DNA of 13,071 nt from an uncultured delta proteobacterium (GTDB taxonomy: Bacteria > Desulfobacterota > WTBG01 > CAIYCZ01), in assembly GCA_903924805.1 (NCBI GenBank), contig CAIYCZ010000167.1:1-13071 (forward strand), read 5' to 3'. The notes beneath the pieces were generated by a model, which ran no database searches, was not told where the DNA came from, and saw nothing but the letters and a program-made list of their open reading frames with translations. Shown here in pieces: positions 5,758 through 12,478 of this stretch. Position 1 is the stretch's first letter. Each line of letters begins with the position of its first letter. Position numbers and translations under genes: made by a program.

Positions 5758-8088
5758 ATGGGCAAATCTCTCGTCATCGTTGAATCTCCGACAAAAGCCA
5801 AAACAATTTCCCGATTCCTCGGTAATGAATTTGAAGTACATGCGTGCCTGGGGCATATCCGCGCCCTTCCCAGCAAACAGGGGTCGGTTGATATCGAGCA
5901 TGACTTTGAGCCAAAGTATGAGATTCTTCCCCAGAGCAAGAAATATCTGAAGGAAATCTCTCAATCGCTCAAACACTGCGATACCATCTACCTTGCTACA
6001 GACTTGGACAGAGAAGGTGAGGCTATCGCCTGGCATCTGCTGGTGGCCTTAAAGCTCAATGGCGACCCGGTCAAGGATACAAAAAAATCTCCGGAGAAAA
6101 AGTATAAGGTCATGCGCATTACCTTCCATGAGATTACCAGGGATGCCATCATCGATGCACTGAAAAACCCGCGAGAGGTTTCTCAGACCCTGGTAGATGC
6201 CCAGCAGGCGCGCGTTGTGCTTGACTATCTTTTCGGATTTAACCTGAGCCCGTTTCTCTGGAAGAAAATCCGCTACGGGCTTTCAGCGGGCCGGGTGCAG
6301 TCAGTCTCTTTGCGGATAATCTGTGAGCGGGAGAAAGAGATACGGGCCTTCCAGTCAGAAGAGTACTGGAGCATTAAAGCACAGCTATCGCCGGCTACGG
6401 ATACAGAACCAGCTGATACCTTTTTTGCCCAGCTGGTGCAGATGGATGGACAGAAACTTGAAAAAATGTTCATCCGCACTGAACAGCAGGCGCAGGAGAT
6501 TGTGCAGGGCCTGAGCGAAGCCCGCTACCGTGTAGAAAAAATCCAGAAAAAGGAAATTAAACGAAACCCTTCACCTCCCTTTACCACGAGTACCCTGCAG
6601 CAGGAAGCAGCCCGTAAGCTTGGGTTCTCGGCTAAAAGGACCATGAGTGTTGCCCAAAAGCTCTATGAAGGCATCGATACGGGCAAGGGCACCATGGGTC
6701 TTATCACCTACATGAGGACCGACAGCGTCCACCTCGCACCGAGCGCTGAGAAAGATATCCACGATACCATTGTGAACCTGTATGGAAGCGAGTTTGCATT
6801 AAAAACACCGCGTGTCTTTCAGCAGAAATCTAAGAATGTTCAGGAAGCGCACGAAGCAATCCGCCCCACAGACTTTACCCAGATCCCTGAAACGATAAAG
6901 AATGCTCTCAAGCCTGATGAGTTTAAGCTCTATGACCTGATATGGAAGCGGGCGCTGGCATGCCAGATGGCCCAGGCAGTTCTTGACCAGATTTCAGTGG
7001 ACATTACGGCAAAGGATAATTTTATTTTCAGAGCTACCGGGTCTACGGTCAGGTTTCCCGGTTTCATGCAGGTATATATCGAAGGCAAGGATGAAGAGAC
7101 CGGCAATGGCGATGGCCTGCTTCCACCCCTTCAGGAAGGGCAGGTGCTGAATCTGCTGGAACTTGTTCCGGATCAGCATTTCACCCAGCCGCCTCCCCGC
7201 TATACCGAGGCATCTCTGGTTAAGGCCCTCGAGGAATACGGCATCGGAAGGCCGTCAACCTACGCCACCATCATCAGCATCCTTCAGGAACGGGAATATG
7301 TAAAGCTCATCAACAAGCGCTTCCATCCTGAAGATATCGGCCTTATTGTAAACGACCTCCTGGTCAACCACTTTTTTAAATATGTTGATTATGAATTCAC
7401 GTCACACCTGGAAGATGAGCTTGACGAGATTGCCCGGGGTGAAATGGCCTGGAAACCGGTGGTACAGAGCTTCTGGGAGCCCTTTATTACTCTTATCAAA
7501 CAGAAGGAAGAAGAGATTCAGAAGTCCGACGTTACAACCGAGAAAACCGAAGAGTCCTGCCCCACCTGCGGAAAACCCCTGGTTATCAAACTGGGCAGAT
7601 ATGGCCGGTTCTTTGCCTGCAGCGGCTACCCTGACTGCCGGTACGTAAAATCGCTTAAAAGTAATGGCGAGGGTTCGGCGCCTGAGCCTCAGCCCACCGA
7701 TGAAAAATGCGAACTCTGCGGTCAGCCGCTTGTCTTAAAACAGGGACGCTACGGAACTTTTTTTGGCTGTTCTGCATATCCTCAGTGTAAATACATGCGC
7801 TCCCTTAATAAACCGGTCTCTCTTGAAATAAACTGTCCCGAGTGTGGGCAGGGCGCGGTTCAGGAAAAGAAGAGCCGGCGTGGCAAAACGTTTTTCAGCT
7901 GCTCTACCTATCCGAAGTGCTCGTTTGCCTCATGGGATAAACCGATTGATGAGGCATGCCCGCAGTGCGGCTCATCGTATCTTGTCGAAAAAAGCACCAA
8001 GCGCTATGGACTGGTTATTAAATGCCCGAATAAAGACTGCAAGTTCAAGAAATCCTCTGGTGAAGCAGGCGAACCTGAATCAAGTTAG
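5758..8088 (+). CDS. topA: DNA topoisomerase I (type IA) with four C-terminal zinc ribbons
   Basis: This enzyme relaxes negatively supercoiled DNA by cutting and rejoining one strand through a 5'-phosphotyrosine. In 776 residues: the Toprim domain at the N-terminus (about 1-130) with Glu9 in VESPTKA and the acidic metal triad D82-L-D84-R-E86 in TDLDREGEA; the type IA core with catalytic Tyr318 in GLITYMRTDS; and four C-terminal zinc ribbons whose cysteine sets are C601/C604/C621/C627, C651/C654/C671/C677, C693/C696/C715/C721 and C734/C737/C756/C761. The ribbons bind single-stranded DNA and, in relatives, RNA polymerase. All catalytic residues are present and the length is normal. ATG 5758 fits the conserved position of Glu9; a weak TAAGGA (5740-5745) lies 12 bases before it. 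trmFO follows after 124 bases, a common linkage. Confidence 0.98.
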   Translation: MGKSLVIVESPTKAKTISRFLGNEFEVHACLGHIRALPSKQGSVDIEHDFEPKYEILPQSKKYLKEISQSLKHCDTIYLATDLDREGEAIAWHLLVALKLNGDPVKDTKKSPEKKYKVMRITFHEITRDAIIDALKNPREVSQTLVDAQQARVVLDYLFGFNLSPFLWKKIRYGLSAGRVQSVSLRIICEREKEIRAFQSEEYWSIKAQLSPATDTEPADTFFAQLVQMDGQKLEKMFIRTEQQAQEIVQGLSEARYRVEKIQKKEIKRNPSPPFTTSTLQQEAARKLGFSAKRTMSVAQKLYEGIDTGKGTMGLITYMRTDSVHLAPSAEKDIHDTIVNLYGSEFALKTPRVFQQKSKNVQEAHEAIRPTDFTQIPETIKNALKPDEFKLYDLIWKRALACQMAQAVLDQISVDITAKDNFIFRATGSTVRFPGFMQVYIEGKDEETGNGDGLLPPLQEGQVLNLLELVPDQHFTQPPPRYTEASLVKALEEYGIGRPSTYATIISILQEREYVKLINKRFHPEDIGLIVNDLLVNHFFKYVDYEFTSHLEDELDEIARGEMAWKPVVQSFWEPFITLIKQKEEEIQKSDVTTEKTEESCPTCGKPLVIKLGRYGRFFACSGYPDCRYVKSLKSNGEGSAPEPQPTDEKCELCGQPLVLKQGRYGTFFGCSAYPQCKYMRSLNKPVSLEINCPECGQGAVQEKKSRRGKTFFSCSTYPKCSFASWDKPIDEACPQCGSSYLVEKSTKRYGLVIKCPNKDCKFKKSSGEAGEPESS

Positions 8089-8132
8089 GCTGCAGAGTTT
8101 CGCTGATACTCATGAATACGTTATGGCGTGGC

Positions 8133-8212
8133 AGAGTTCGGGAGTTATAACTCTTCATTCCGCAACTCCAAAACTCCTTAACGCTCCAACTCTTTAAACT
8201 CATTTTCTCCCT
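8133..8212. repeat. Octamer tandem array before trmFO
   Basis: Reading in eights: AGAGTTCG, GGAGTTAT, AACTCTTC, ATTCCGCA, ACTCCAAA, ACTCCTTA, ACGCTCCA, ACTCTTTA, AACTCATT, TTCTCCCT, ending exactly at the base before the trmFO GTG. Two G-rich units precede seven or eight C-rich ones, and the junction makes the perfect palindrome GAGTTATAACTC (8142-8153). AACTCCTTAAC (8172-8182) is identical to 4318-4328 before dprA. No Shine-Dalgarno sequence remains between the array and the start codon. Confidence 0.75.
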
Positions 8213-9532
8213 GTGAATTACTCACCAAAAGAAATCCATATCATTGGTGCCGGGCTTGCCGGGTGTGAAGCTGCCTGGCAGGCATCCCGCAGCGGATGCC
8301 AGGTAGTGCTGTATGAAATGAAGCCGCACCAATACTCACCCGCGCATCATTCTCCGCACTTTGCCGAACTGGTGTGCAGCAATTCACTCAAGTCAAATTC
8401 CCTGGATAACGCAAGCGGCCTGCTCAAGGAAGAGTTGCGCTTCCTCAACTCAGTCATCATCAGTAAGGCAGATGCCCATAAAATACCCGCAGGAAGCGCG
8501 CTGGCTGTTGACCGCAGCACGTTCTCTGAAGACATAACCGCTACCCTCGAAAAGGAAAAAAATATCACTGTGGTCCGGCAGGAAATAACCGGGATTCCAT
8601 CCGAGGGCATGGTAATAATAGCAACCGGGCCTCTCACCTCACCTGCCCTCTCCGAACATCTAAAGAATCTCATCGGGAATGAGTTTCTTTATTTTCATGA
8701 TGCTGTCTCGCCGATTGTTGAGACAGATTCTATTGATTTCAGTAAAGCGTTTAAAGCTTCCCGCTACAACAAGGGCGATGCAGACTATATCAACTGCCCG
8801 CTGTCTCAGGAACAGTATTATGCGTTCGTGAACGAGTTGACGAGAGCGGAAACGGTTCCGCTCAAGGAATTCGAAACACTTATCCCGTATGAGGGCTGTA
8901 TGCCGGTGGAAGTTATGGCTGCGCGGGGCGTAGAAACTCTTGCCTTCGGCCCCATGAAACCGGTGGGACTCACTGACCCTCACACCGGACGACGGCCGTA
9001 TGCAGTGATACAACTGCGCCAGGAAAACCAGGAAGGAAACCTCTATAATATGGTTGGCTTTCAAACCAGGCTCAAGTGGCCGGAGCAGAAGCGCGTGTTT
9101 TCCATGATACCGGGATTGAGTGCTGCTTCATTTGTGCGTTACGGAAGCCTGCACAGGAATACCTACATCCACTCCCCAACGCTTCTGCTCAAAACCCTTC
9201 AGCTAAAAAGTAATCCCCGCATCTTTTTTGCGGGACAGATTACCGGTGTGGAAGGATATGTTGAATCCGCAGCCATGGGGCTTGTTGCCGGCATTCAAGC
9301 GAGCCGCTTTGCCCTTGGTCTCAACCCGGTAACACCACCAGCAACCACCATGACAGGGGCGCTCCTCTCCTACATCACCAGTCCCTATTCCATAAACTTT
9401 CAGCCCATGAATGCCAACTTCGGCATCCTCCCGCCCTTTGATCCCGCGGTGCGCAAAAGAGAGCGAAAACAAAAATATGCAGAGCGGGCTTTGCAGGCTA
9501 TAAAAGACTGGGGAAACAGCCTTATCAAATAG
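8213..9532 (+). CDS. trmFO: Methylenetetrahydrofolate--tRNA-(uracil-5-)-methyltransferase TrmFO (Gid)
   Basis: TrmFO is an FAD enzyme that makes 5-methyluridine at position 54 of tRNA, taking the carbon from methylenetetrahydrofolate and the electrons from NAD(P)H. In 439 residues one sees the N-terminal dinucleotide-binding motif IHIIGAGLAGCEAAW (about residues 8-22), the family block ELVCSNSLKSNSLDNASGLL with Cys55, the block YEGCMPVEVMAARG with Cys229, and LAFGPMKPVGL just after it. Cys55 and Cys229 correspond to the two catalytic cysteines known in the Bacillus enzyme. The C-terminal FAGQITGVEGYVESAAMG completes the FAD site. Length is normal. An in-frame stop lies 18 bases upstream of GTG 8213, and the glycine-rich motif begins at residue 8, so this start is forced although no Shine-Dalgarno sequence precedes it. 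The usual partners xerC/hslVU do not follow. Confidence 0.97.
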   Translation: MNYSPKEIHIIGAGLAGCEAAWQASRSGCQVVLYEMKPHQYSPAHHSPHFAELVCSNSLKSNSLDNASGLLKEELRFLNSVIISKADAHKIPAGSALAVDRSTFSEDITATLEKEKNITVVRQEITGIPSEGMVIIATGPLTSPALSEHLKNLIGNEFLYFHDAVSPIVETDSIDFSKAFKASRYNKGDADYINCPLSQEQYYAFVNELTRAETVPLKEFETLIPYEGCMPVEVMAARGVETLAFGPMKPVGLTDPHTGRRPYAVIQLRQENQEGNLYNMVGFQTRLKWPEQKRVFSMIPGLSAASFVRYGSLHRNTYIHSPTLLLKTLQLKSNPRIFFAGQITGVEGYVESAAMGLVAGIQASRFALGLNPVTPPATTMTGALLSYITSPYSINFQPMNANFGILPPFDPAVRKRERKQKYAERALQAIKDWGNSLIK

Positions 9533-9591
9533 CCGTCAGGCATTGTCTAACATATCCATCTATATTTTTTAGATGCTATCTTTACATTTAC

Positions 9592-9620
9592 TTGATAATT
9601 AACTTTCATAATTGTATATA
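9592..9620 (+). promoter_or_regulatory. Candidate sigma-70 promoter for the RdgC-like genes
   Basis: TTGATA (9592-9597) and TATATA (9615-9620) stand 17 bases apart in AT-rich sequence; the shifted TATATT (9617-9622) is an alternative -10. Start of transcription would fall near 9627, giving a leader of about 45 bases. This is the only spacer between housekeeping genes here without a tandem-unit array. Confidence 0.45.
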
Positions 9621-9639
9621 TTACTACTCTATTTTTTAC

Positions 9640-9667
9640 GAATGACTTCCTTGTAATCATTCAGGAA
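9640..9667 (+). promoter_or_regulatory. Two alternative small stems at the rdgC N-half ribosome binding site
   Basis: GAATGA (9640-9645) pairs with TCATTC (9657-9662) immediately before the Shine-Dalgarno AGGAA (9663-9667), leaving it free. Alternatively TTCCT (9647-9651) pairs with AGGAA itself and would hide it. The two stems exclude each other. Both are short, so this is only a candidate translation switch. Confidence 0.2.
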
Positions 9668-9673
9668 CATATT

Positions 9674-10315
9674 ATGGGACTCTATTCAGGATCTTCAAGC
9701 TATATCAGGTATAAGGTAAATGGTGAACCCGGTGAAAATCTCAGGGAAACCGTTCTTGCCGGATTAAAAGAATTTTCCTTCAGAGAACTTGATACGCTGA
9801 GCGTCAAGGATAAATCCATGGGCTGGGTGTCTGCCGAAAACATGGCATCAGTGTTTTTTGATGACCTGCATTTTGCCAAAGACCCCTATCTTGCGTTTTC
9901 CCTGCGGATTGACACCAGGCGCATCCCTCCGCTTGCCATGAAGGCAGCACTTCTGCGGGAAGAAATGAAGTACAAGAAAACAACCAAAAAAGAGCGGCTT
10001 TCAAAAAAGGAAAAAGATACGCTGAGGGAACAGGTGAGTGACAGCCTTATGAAAAAAGTGCTGCCAATACCGGTTCTGTACGATGTCTGCTGGAACAGCG
10101 CTACTGGCATAGTGCTGTTTTTTTCAACCAGCAAAAAAGCCAATGAGGAATTTATGGACTTTTTTGCGATATCATTCCAGCTTATGCTGACCCCGCTGTA
10201 CCCTTATGAACTTGCCTGCAGCTTAATAGATATGAAAAAGGACAAGATACGGTTGGAGAAATTAACAAACACCCTTGAAGGGTTTGAGTGGTCAAAAGTC
10301 CAGGATGCCAGGTGA
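9674..10315 (+). CDS. rdgC: RdgC-like recombination-associated protein, N-terminal half
   Basis: RdgC of Escherichia coli is a ring-forming DNA-binding protein of about 300 residues that restrains RecA. This 213-residue protein follows its N-terminal two thirds: MGWVSA at 49-54 (compare the GWVPP block), SLRIDTRRIPP at about 76-86 (compare the K/R-x-LP block before the central helix), the basic linker KTTKKERLSKKEKDTLREQV beginning near 103 (compare GRKLKKTEKDSLKDEV), and a strand-helix block CWNSATGIVLFFSTSKKANE from Cys139 (compare the VDCASAKRAE region). It ends with LTPLYPYELA and a short helix and lacks the C-terminal domain. The start ATG 9674 has AGGAA six bases upstream. The next gene, in the same frame 63 bases on, appears to supply the missing half. 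Similarity is judged from motif order by eye. Confidence 0.75.
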   Translation: MGLYSGSSSYIRYKVNGEPGENLRETVLAGLKEFSFRELDTLSVKDKSMGWVSAENMASVFFDDLHFAKDPYLAFSLRIDTRRIPPLAMKAALLREEMKYKKTTKKERLSKKEKDTLREQVSDSLMKKVLPIPVLYDVCWNSATGIVLFFSTSKKANEEFMDFFAISFQLMLTPLYPYELACSLIDMKKDKIRLEKLTNTLEGFEWSKVQDAR

Positions 10316-10326
10316 AACACGCACTA

Positions 10327-10374
10327 ACCACACCCTTGAACCCATGAACCCTATAATCCTTGAACCCTTTTTAA
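10327..10374. repeat. Octamer tandem array between the two RdgC-like halves
   Basis: Reading in eights: ACCACACC, CTTGAACC, CATGAACC, CTATAATC, CTTGAACC, CTTTTTAA, ending four bases before the ATG of the next gene. Only the C-rich orientation is present, unlike the other arrays. In the frame of the two flanking genes the spacer holds several stops (TAA, TGA, TGA) besides the TGA of the first gene. No Shine-Dalgarno sequence is present. Confidence 0.75.
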
Positions 10375-10378
10375 TTTT

Positions 10379-10891
10379 ATGGACAGCGCCACATTAAAAG
10401 AGCACAACCAGTTCGGCAAAGACTTCCTCACCTATCTCTGCTATAAAAGTGATGAAAATGAGGGCCGGTTTACTGTCACGGGACAGGGACAATTGCTTCT
10501 GTTGATAGGCGATAAAATTGTTTTGGAAGATTCCGGTGATGCACCCCGTAATTCTGTTTCTTATTCAGGCGAGGCTTTTACGGGTGATGATTTGAAACAG
10601 GCTATCAGGTCAGGGAAAAAAGTCTGTGAAGCACAATTCAAAATTGAGAAGGATACCAGCACGTGGTCTTTCACCATGAAAGCCCAGCGGTTTGATATTT
10701 CCGGCTTAAGGATGTATCCGCCAACATATAAGTCAGACGATCCTGAGGGGCGGTTTTATGGCAGGATGCTGAGCATTGAACAGTTACATTCCATTATCGA
10801 TGAGCTCTACCACCAATTTCTGCGAGATATCAGTGGTAAACACTGGGAGGATGAAGGGTACAAGAAGTTTCAGAAATGGCTGAACCCATAA
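10379..10891 (+). CDS. RdgC-like protein, C-terminal half
   Basis: A 170-residue protein that I read as the C-terminal part of an RdgC-type protein encoded separately. An N-terminal block FGKDFLTYLCYKSDENEG and GQLLLLIGDKIVLE (about residues 12-53) forms a strand-rich segment; GKKVCEAQFKIEK at 79-91 and the following WSFTMKAQRFDISGLRMYPP parallel the GKVVTKLALDW and FVLCDDGSLKRLKF region of E. coli RdgC; and RMLSIEQLHSIIDELYHQFL (129-148) parallels its last amphipathic helix. The gene lies in the same frame as the preceding N-terminal half and the two are probably co-transcribed. ATG 10379 directly follows the octamer array and has no Shine-Dalgarno sequence, so translation may depend on coupling or on an unstructured leader. 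The function is inferred; an unrelated hypothetical protein cannot be excluded by eye. Confidence 0.6.
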   Translation: MDSATLKEHNQFGKDFLTYLCYKSDENEGRFTVTGQGQLLLLIGDKIVLEDSGDAPRNSVSYSGEAFTGDDLKQAIRSGKKVCEAQFKIEKDTSTWSFTMKAQRFDISGLRMYPPTYKSDDPEGRFYGRMLSIEQLHSIIDELYHQFLRDISGKHWEDEGYKKFQKWLNP

Positions 10892-10978
10892 GGTGAAAAG
10901 GTAAATAGGTTAAAAGGCAAAGAGGAAAGCTATTAAGCTTTTAACCTTTTGACCTTTTAGCCTCTTAGCCTTTATTTA
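10891..10978. repeat. Octamer tandem array forming a long hairpin before serS
   Basis: Reading in eights from the last base of the preceding stop codon: AGGTGAAA, AGGTAAAT, AGGTTAAA, AGGCAAAG, AGGAAAGC, a central TATTAAGC, then TTTTAACC, TTTTGACC, TTTTAGCC, TCTTAGCC, TTTATTTA. The apex AAAGCT (10926-10931) pairs with AGCTTT (10936-10941) around ATTA. Below a three-base bulge (10942-10944), positions 10925 down to 10897 pair with 10945 up to 10973 at 25 of 29 positions, counting three G-U pairs. The serS ribosome binding site begins three bases after the array. Confidence 0.85.
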
Positions 10979-10992
10979 TTAAAGGACTGTAT

Positions 10993-12267
10993 ATGTTAGA
11001 CGCTAAATTAATCAGAGAACATTCTGATCTTGTTAAACAGAAATTAAGCGAACGGGGTCGTGCTATTGACCTGGACCCGTTTCTCACCCTTGATAAGAAG
11101 AGGAGAGAAATGCTTCAGGAAATCGAAAAGCTCAGGTTTGAGAGAAACCAGGCTTCTGATAATATTGCCCGGATAAAAAAAGAAAAGAAGGAGGTCCCTC
11201 CTGATGTGTTCTCCTCTCTGAAAATATCTTCACAGAGAATTAAGGTGCTGGAAGATGAGCTCAAGGCAGTCGAGCCTCAGATAGCAGACTGCCTGCTTAC
11301 GATTCCCAATATCCCGCATTCCTCTGTCCCGGTCGGACACAGCAGCGATGACAATCCCGAGATACGGCACTGGGGAAGCCCTCCTGCGTTTTCCTTTCAG
11401 CCAAAGCCTCACTGGGAAATCGGGGAACAACTGCAGATACTTGATTTTAACCGGGGGGCAAAGATTACCGGCGCGCGCTTCACGTTGTACCGGGGAGCCG
11501 GGGCATTGCTTGAGCGGTCACTCATCAATTTTATGCTCGACCTGCATACCAGGCAGCACGGCTACACAGAAGTGCTCCCGCCTTTCATGGTCAACCGGCA
11601 GACCATGACCGGGACCGGTCAGCTTCCTAAATTTGAGGATGACCTGTTTAAAATCGATGGTCTTGATTACTTTCTTATTCCCACGGCAGAAGTGCCGGTT
11701 ACCAACATCTATCAGAATGAAATCCTCGAGGAAGAAAGCCTTCCCCTTTATTATGCGGCGTATACGCCCTGTTTCAGAAAAGAGGCAGGCTCTTACGGCC
11801 AAGATACCCGCGGCCTGATACGGCAGCATCAGTTTAATAAGGTTGAGCTGGTCAAATTTTCCACTCCGGAAACTTCATATGCAGAGCTGGAAAGCCTCCT
11901 GCTCAATGCCGAGGAAGTCCTCAAGCGTCTCGGGATTCACTACCGGGTTGTCTGTCTCTGTACCGGTGATCTGGGTTTTTCCTCTGCCAAGACCTATGAT
12001 ATTGAAGTATGGCTTCCCAGCCAGAAGGTGTATCGCGAAATATCATCATGCAGCAACTTTGAGGACTTTCAGGCGCGCAGGGCTTCTATACGCTATCGAA
12101 AAAAAGAGAATAAAAAAATAGAATTCGTGCACACCCTGAACGGCTCAGGGCTGGCTGTGGGAAGAACACTGGTAGCAGTGCTTGAAAATTACCAGCAGGA
12201 AGACGGAAGCATTGCAGTGCCGGAAGTTTTAAGACCGTATATGGGAGGGATGGAAACCATACGGTGA
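10993..12267 (+). CDS. serS: Seryl-tRNA synthetase
   Basis: A class II synthetase that charges tRNA-Ser (and tRNA-Sec where present) with serine, in the cytoplasm. In 424 residues: an N-terminal coiled-coil arm (about 27-100) with alternating charged helices and the hinge LTIPNIPHSSVPVG that binds the long variable arm of tRNA-Ser; the motif-1 region around EVLPPFMVNRQTMTGTGQLP; the serine site TAEVP at 231-235; motif 2 FRKEAGSYGQDTRGLIRQHQ from 261 with Arg262; and motif 3 NGSGLAVGRTLVAVLENYQ from 383 with Arg391. All class II signature residues are present and the length is normal. ATG 10993 has AAAGGA (10981-10986) as ribosome binding site. The gene begins directly below a long hairpin in its leader; no T-box-like specifier or tRNA-binding element is recognisable there. 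Confidence 0.98.
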   Translation: MLDAKLIREHSDLVKQKLSERGRAIDLDPFLTLDKKRREMLQEIEKLRFERNQASDNIARIKKEKKEVPPDVFSSLKISSQRIKVLEDELKAVEPQIADCLLTIPNIPHSSVPVGHSSDDNPEIRHWGSPPAFSFQPKPHWEIGEQLQILDFNRGAKITGARFTLYRGAGALLERSLINFMLDLHTRQHGYTEVLPPFMVNRQTMTGTGQLPKFEDDLFKIDGLDYFLIPTAEVPVTNIYQNEILEEESLPLYYAAYTPCFRKEAGSYGQDTRGLIRQHQFNKVELVKFSTPETSYAELESLLLNAEEVLKRLGIHYRVVCLCTGDLGFSSAKTYDIEVWLPSQKVYREISSCSNFEDFQARRASIRYRKKENKKIEFVHTLNGSGLAVGRTLVAVLENYQQEDGSIAVPEVLRPYMGGMETIR

Positions 12268-12322
12268 AGAGGGAATTATTGCTGAATTTACTCAAACCGC
12301 CCAGTCAGCTCATAAGACATTA

Positions 12323-12427
12323 TTACGACATTAATGGAACGGTCACCTTTTCATTACGGGCATTGTGAAATGCAAAAGCAACTATCATCATCACTGCCAT
12401 TATAATGAATGAATATCTTTTCTTCAT
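12323..12427 (-). CDS. Small hydrophobic or exported peptide (34 residues), or remnant of an exported protein
   Basis: The minus strand encodes 34 codons from ATG at 12427 to TAA at 12323, with a good ribosome binding site (AAGGAAGG six bases before the ATG). The peptide starts MKKRYSFIIMAVMMIVAFAF, a positively charged N-terminus followed by one hydrophobic helix, and ends with a short polar tail. That is the shape of a signal peptide or a single-pass small membrane protein. It lies 51 bases downstream of the hydrolase gene in the same direction. It may be a genuine small protein or the surviving signal sequence of a gene cut short by a stop. I recognise no family. Confidence 0.4.
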   Translation of the reverse strand: MKKRYSFIIMAVMMIVAFAFHNARNEKVTVPLMS

Positions 12428-12478
12428 GTTGAGCCTTCCTTAAAAACCTTTTAAACATTTTTCATTGATCACATATAG

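Noticed and set aside
7558..8040. Four zinc ribbons in TopA as an unusual architecture
   Set aside because: Variation in the number of C-terminal zinc ribbons is common among bacterial TopA proteins, and all four cysteine sets here are regular.
7844..8197. 117-codon + strand ORF overlapping the topA 3' end
   Set aside because: It is a shadow in another frame of the zinc-ribbon coding region, with composition dictated by topA, and it ends inside the octamer array.
10352..10357. Perfect TATAAT between the RdgC halves as a promoter -10
   Set aside because: It is one unit of the octamer array (CTATAATC), there is no -35-like hexamer 16-18 bases upstream, and no extended -10 TG.
10313..10378. 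Programmed bypass or readthrough joining the RdgC halves
   Set aside because: Several in-frame stops lie in the spacer, and the second half has its own ATG; no take-off/landing codon pair is evident.
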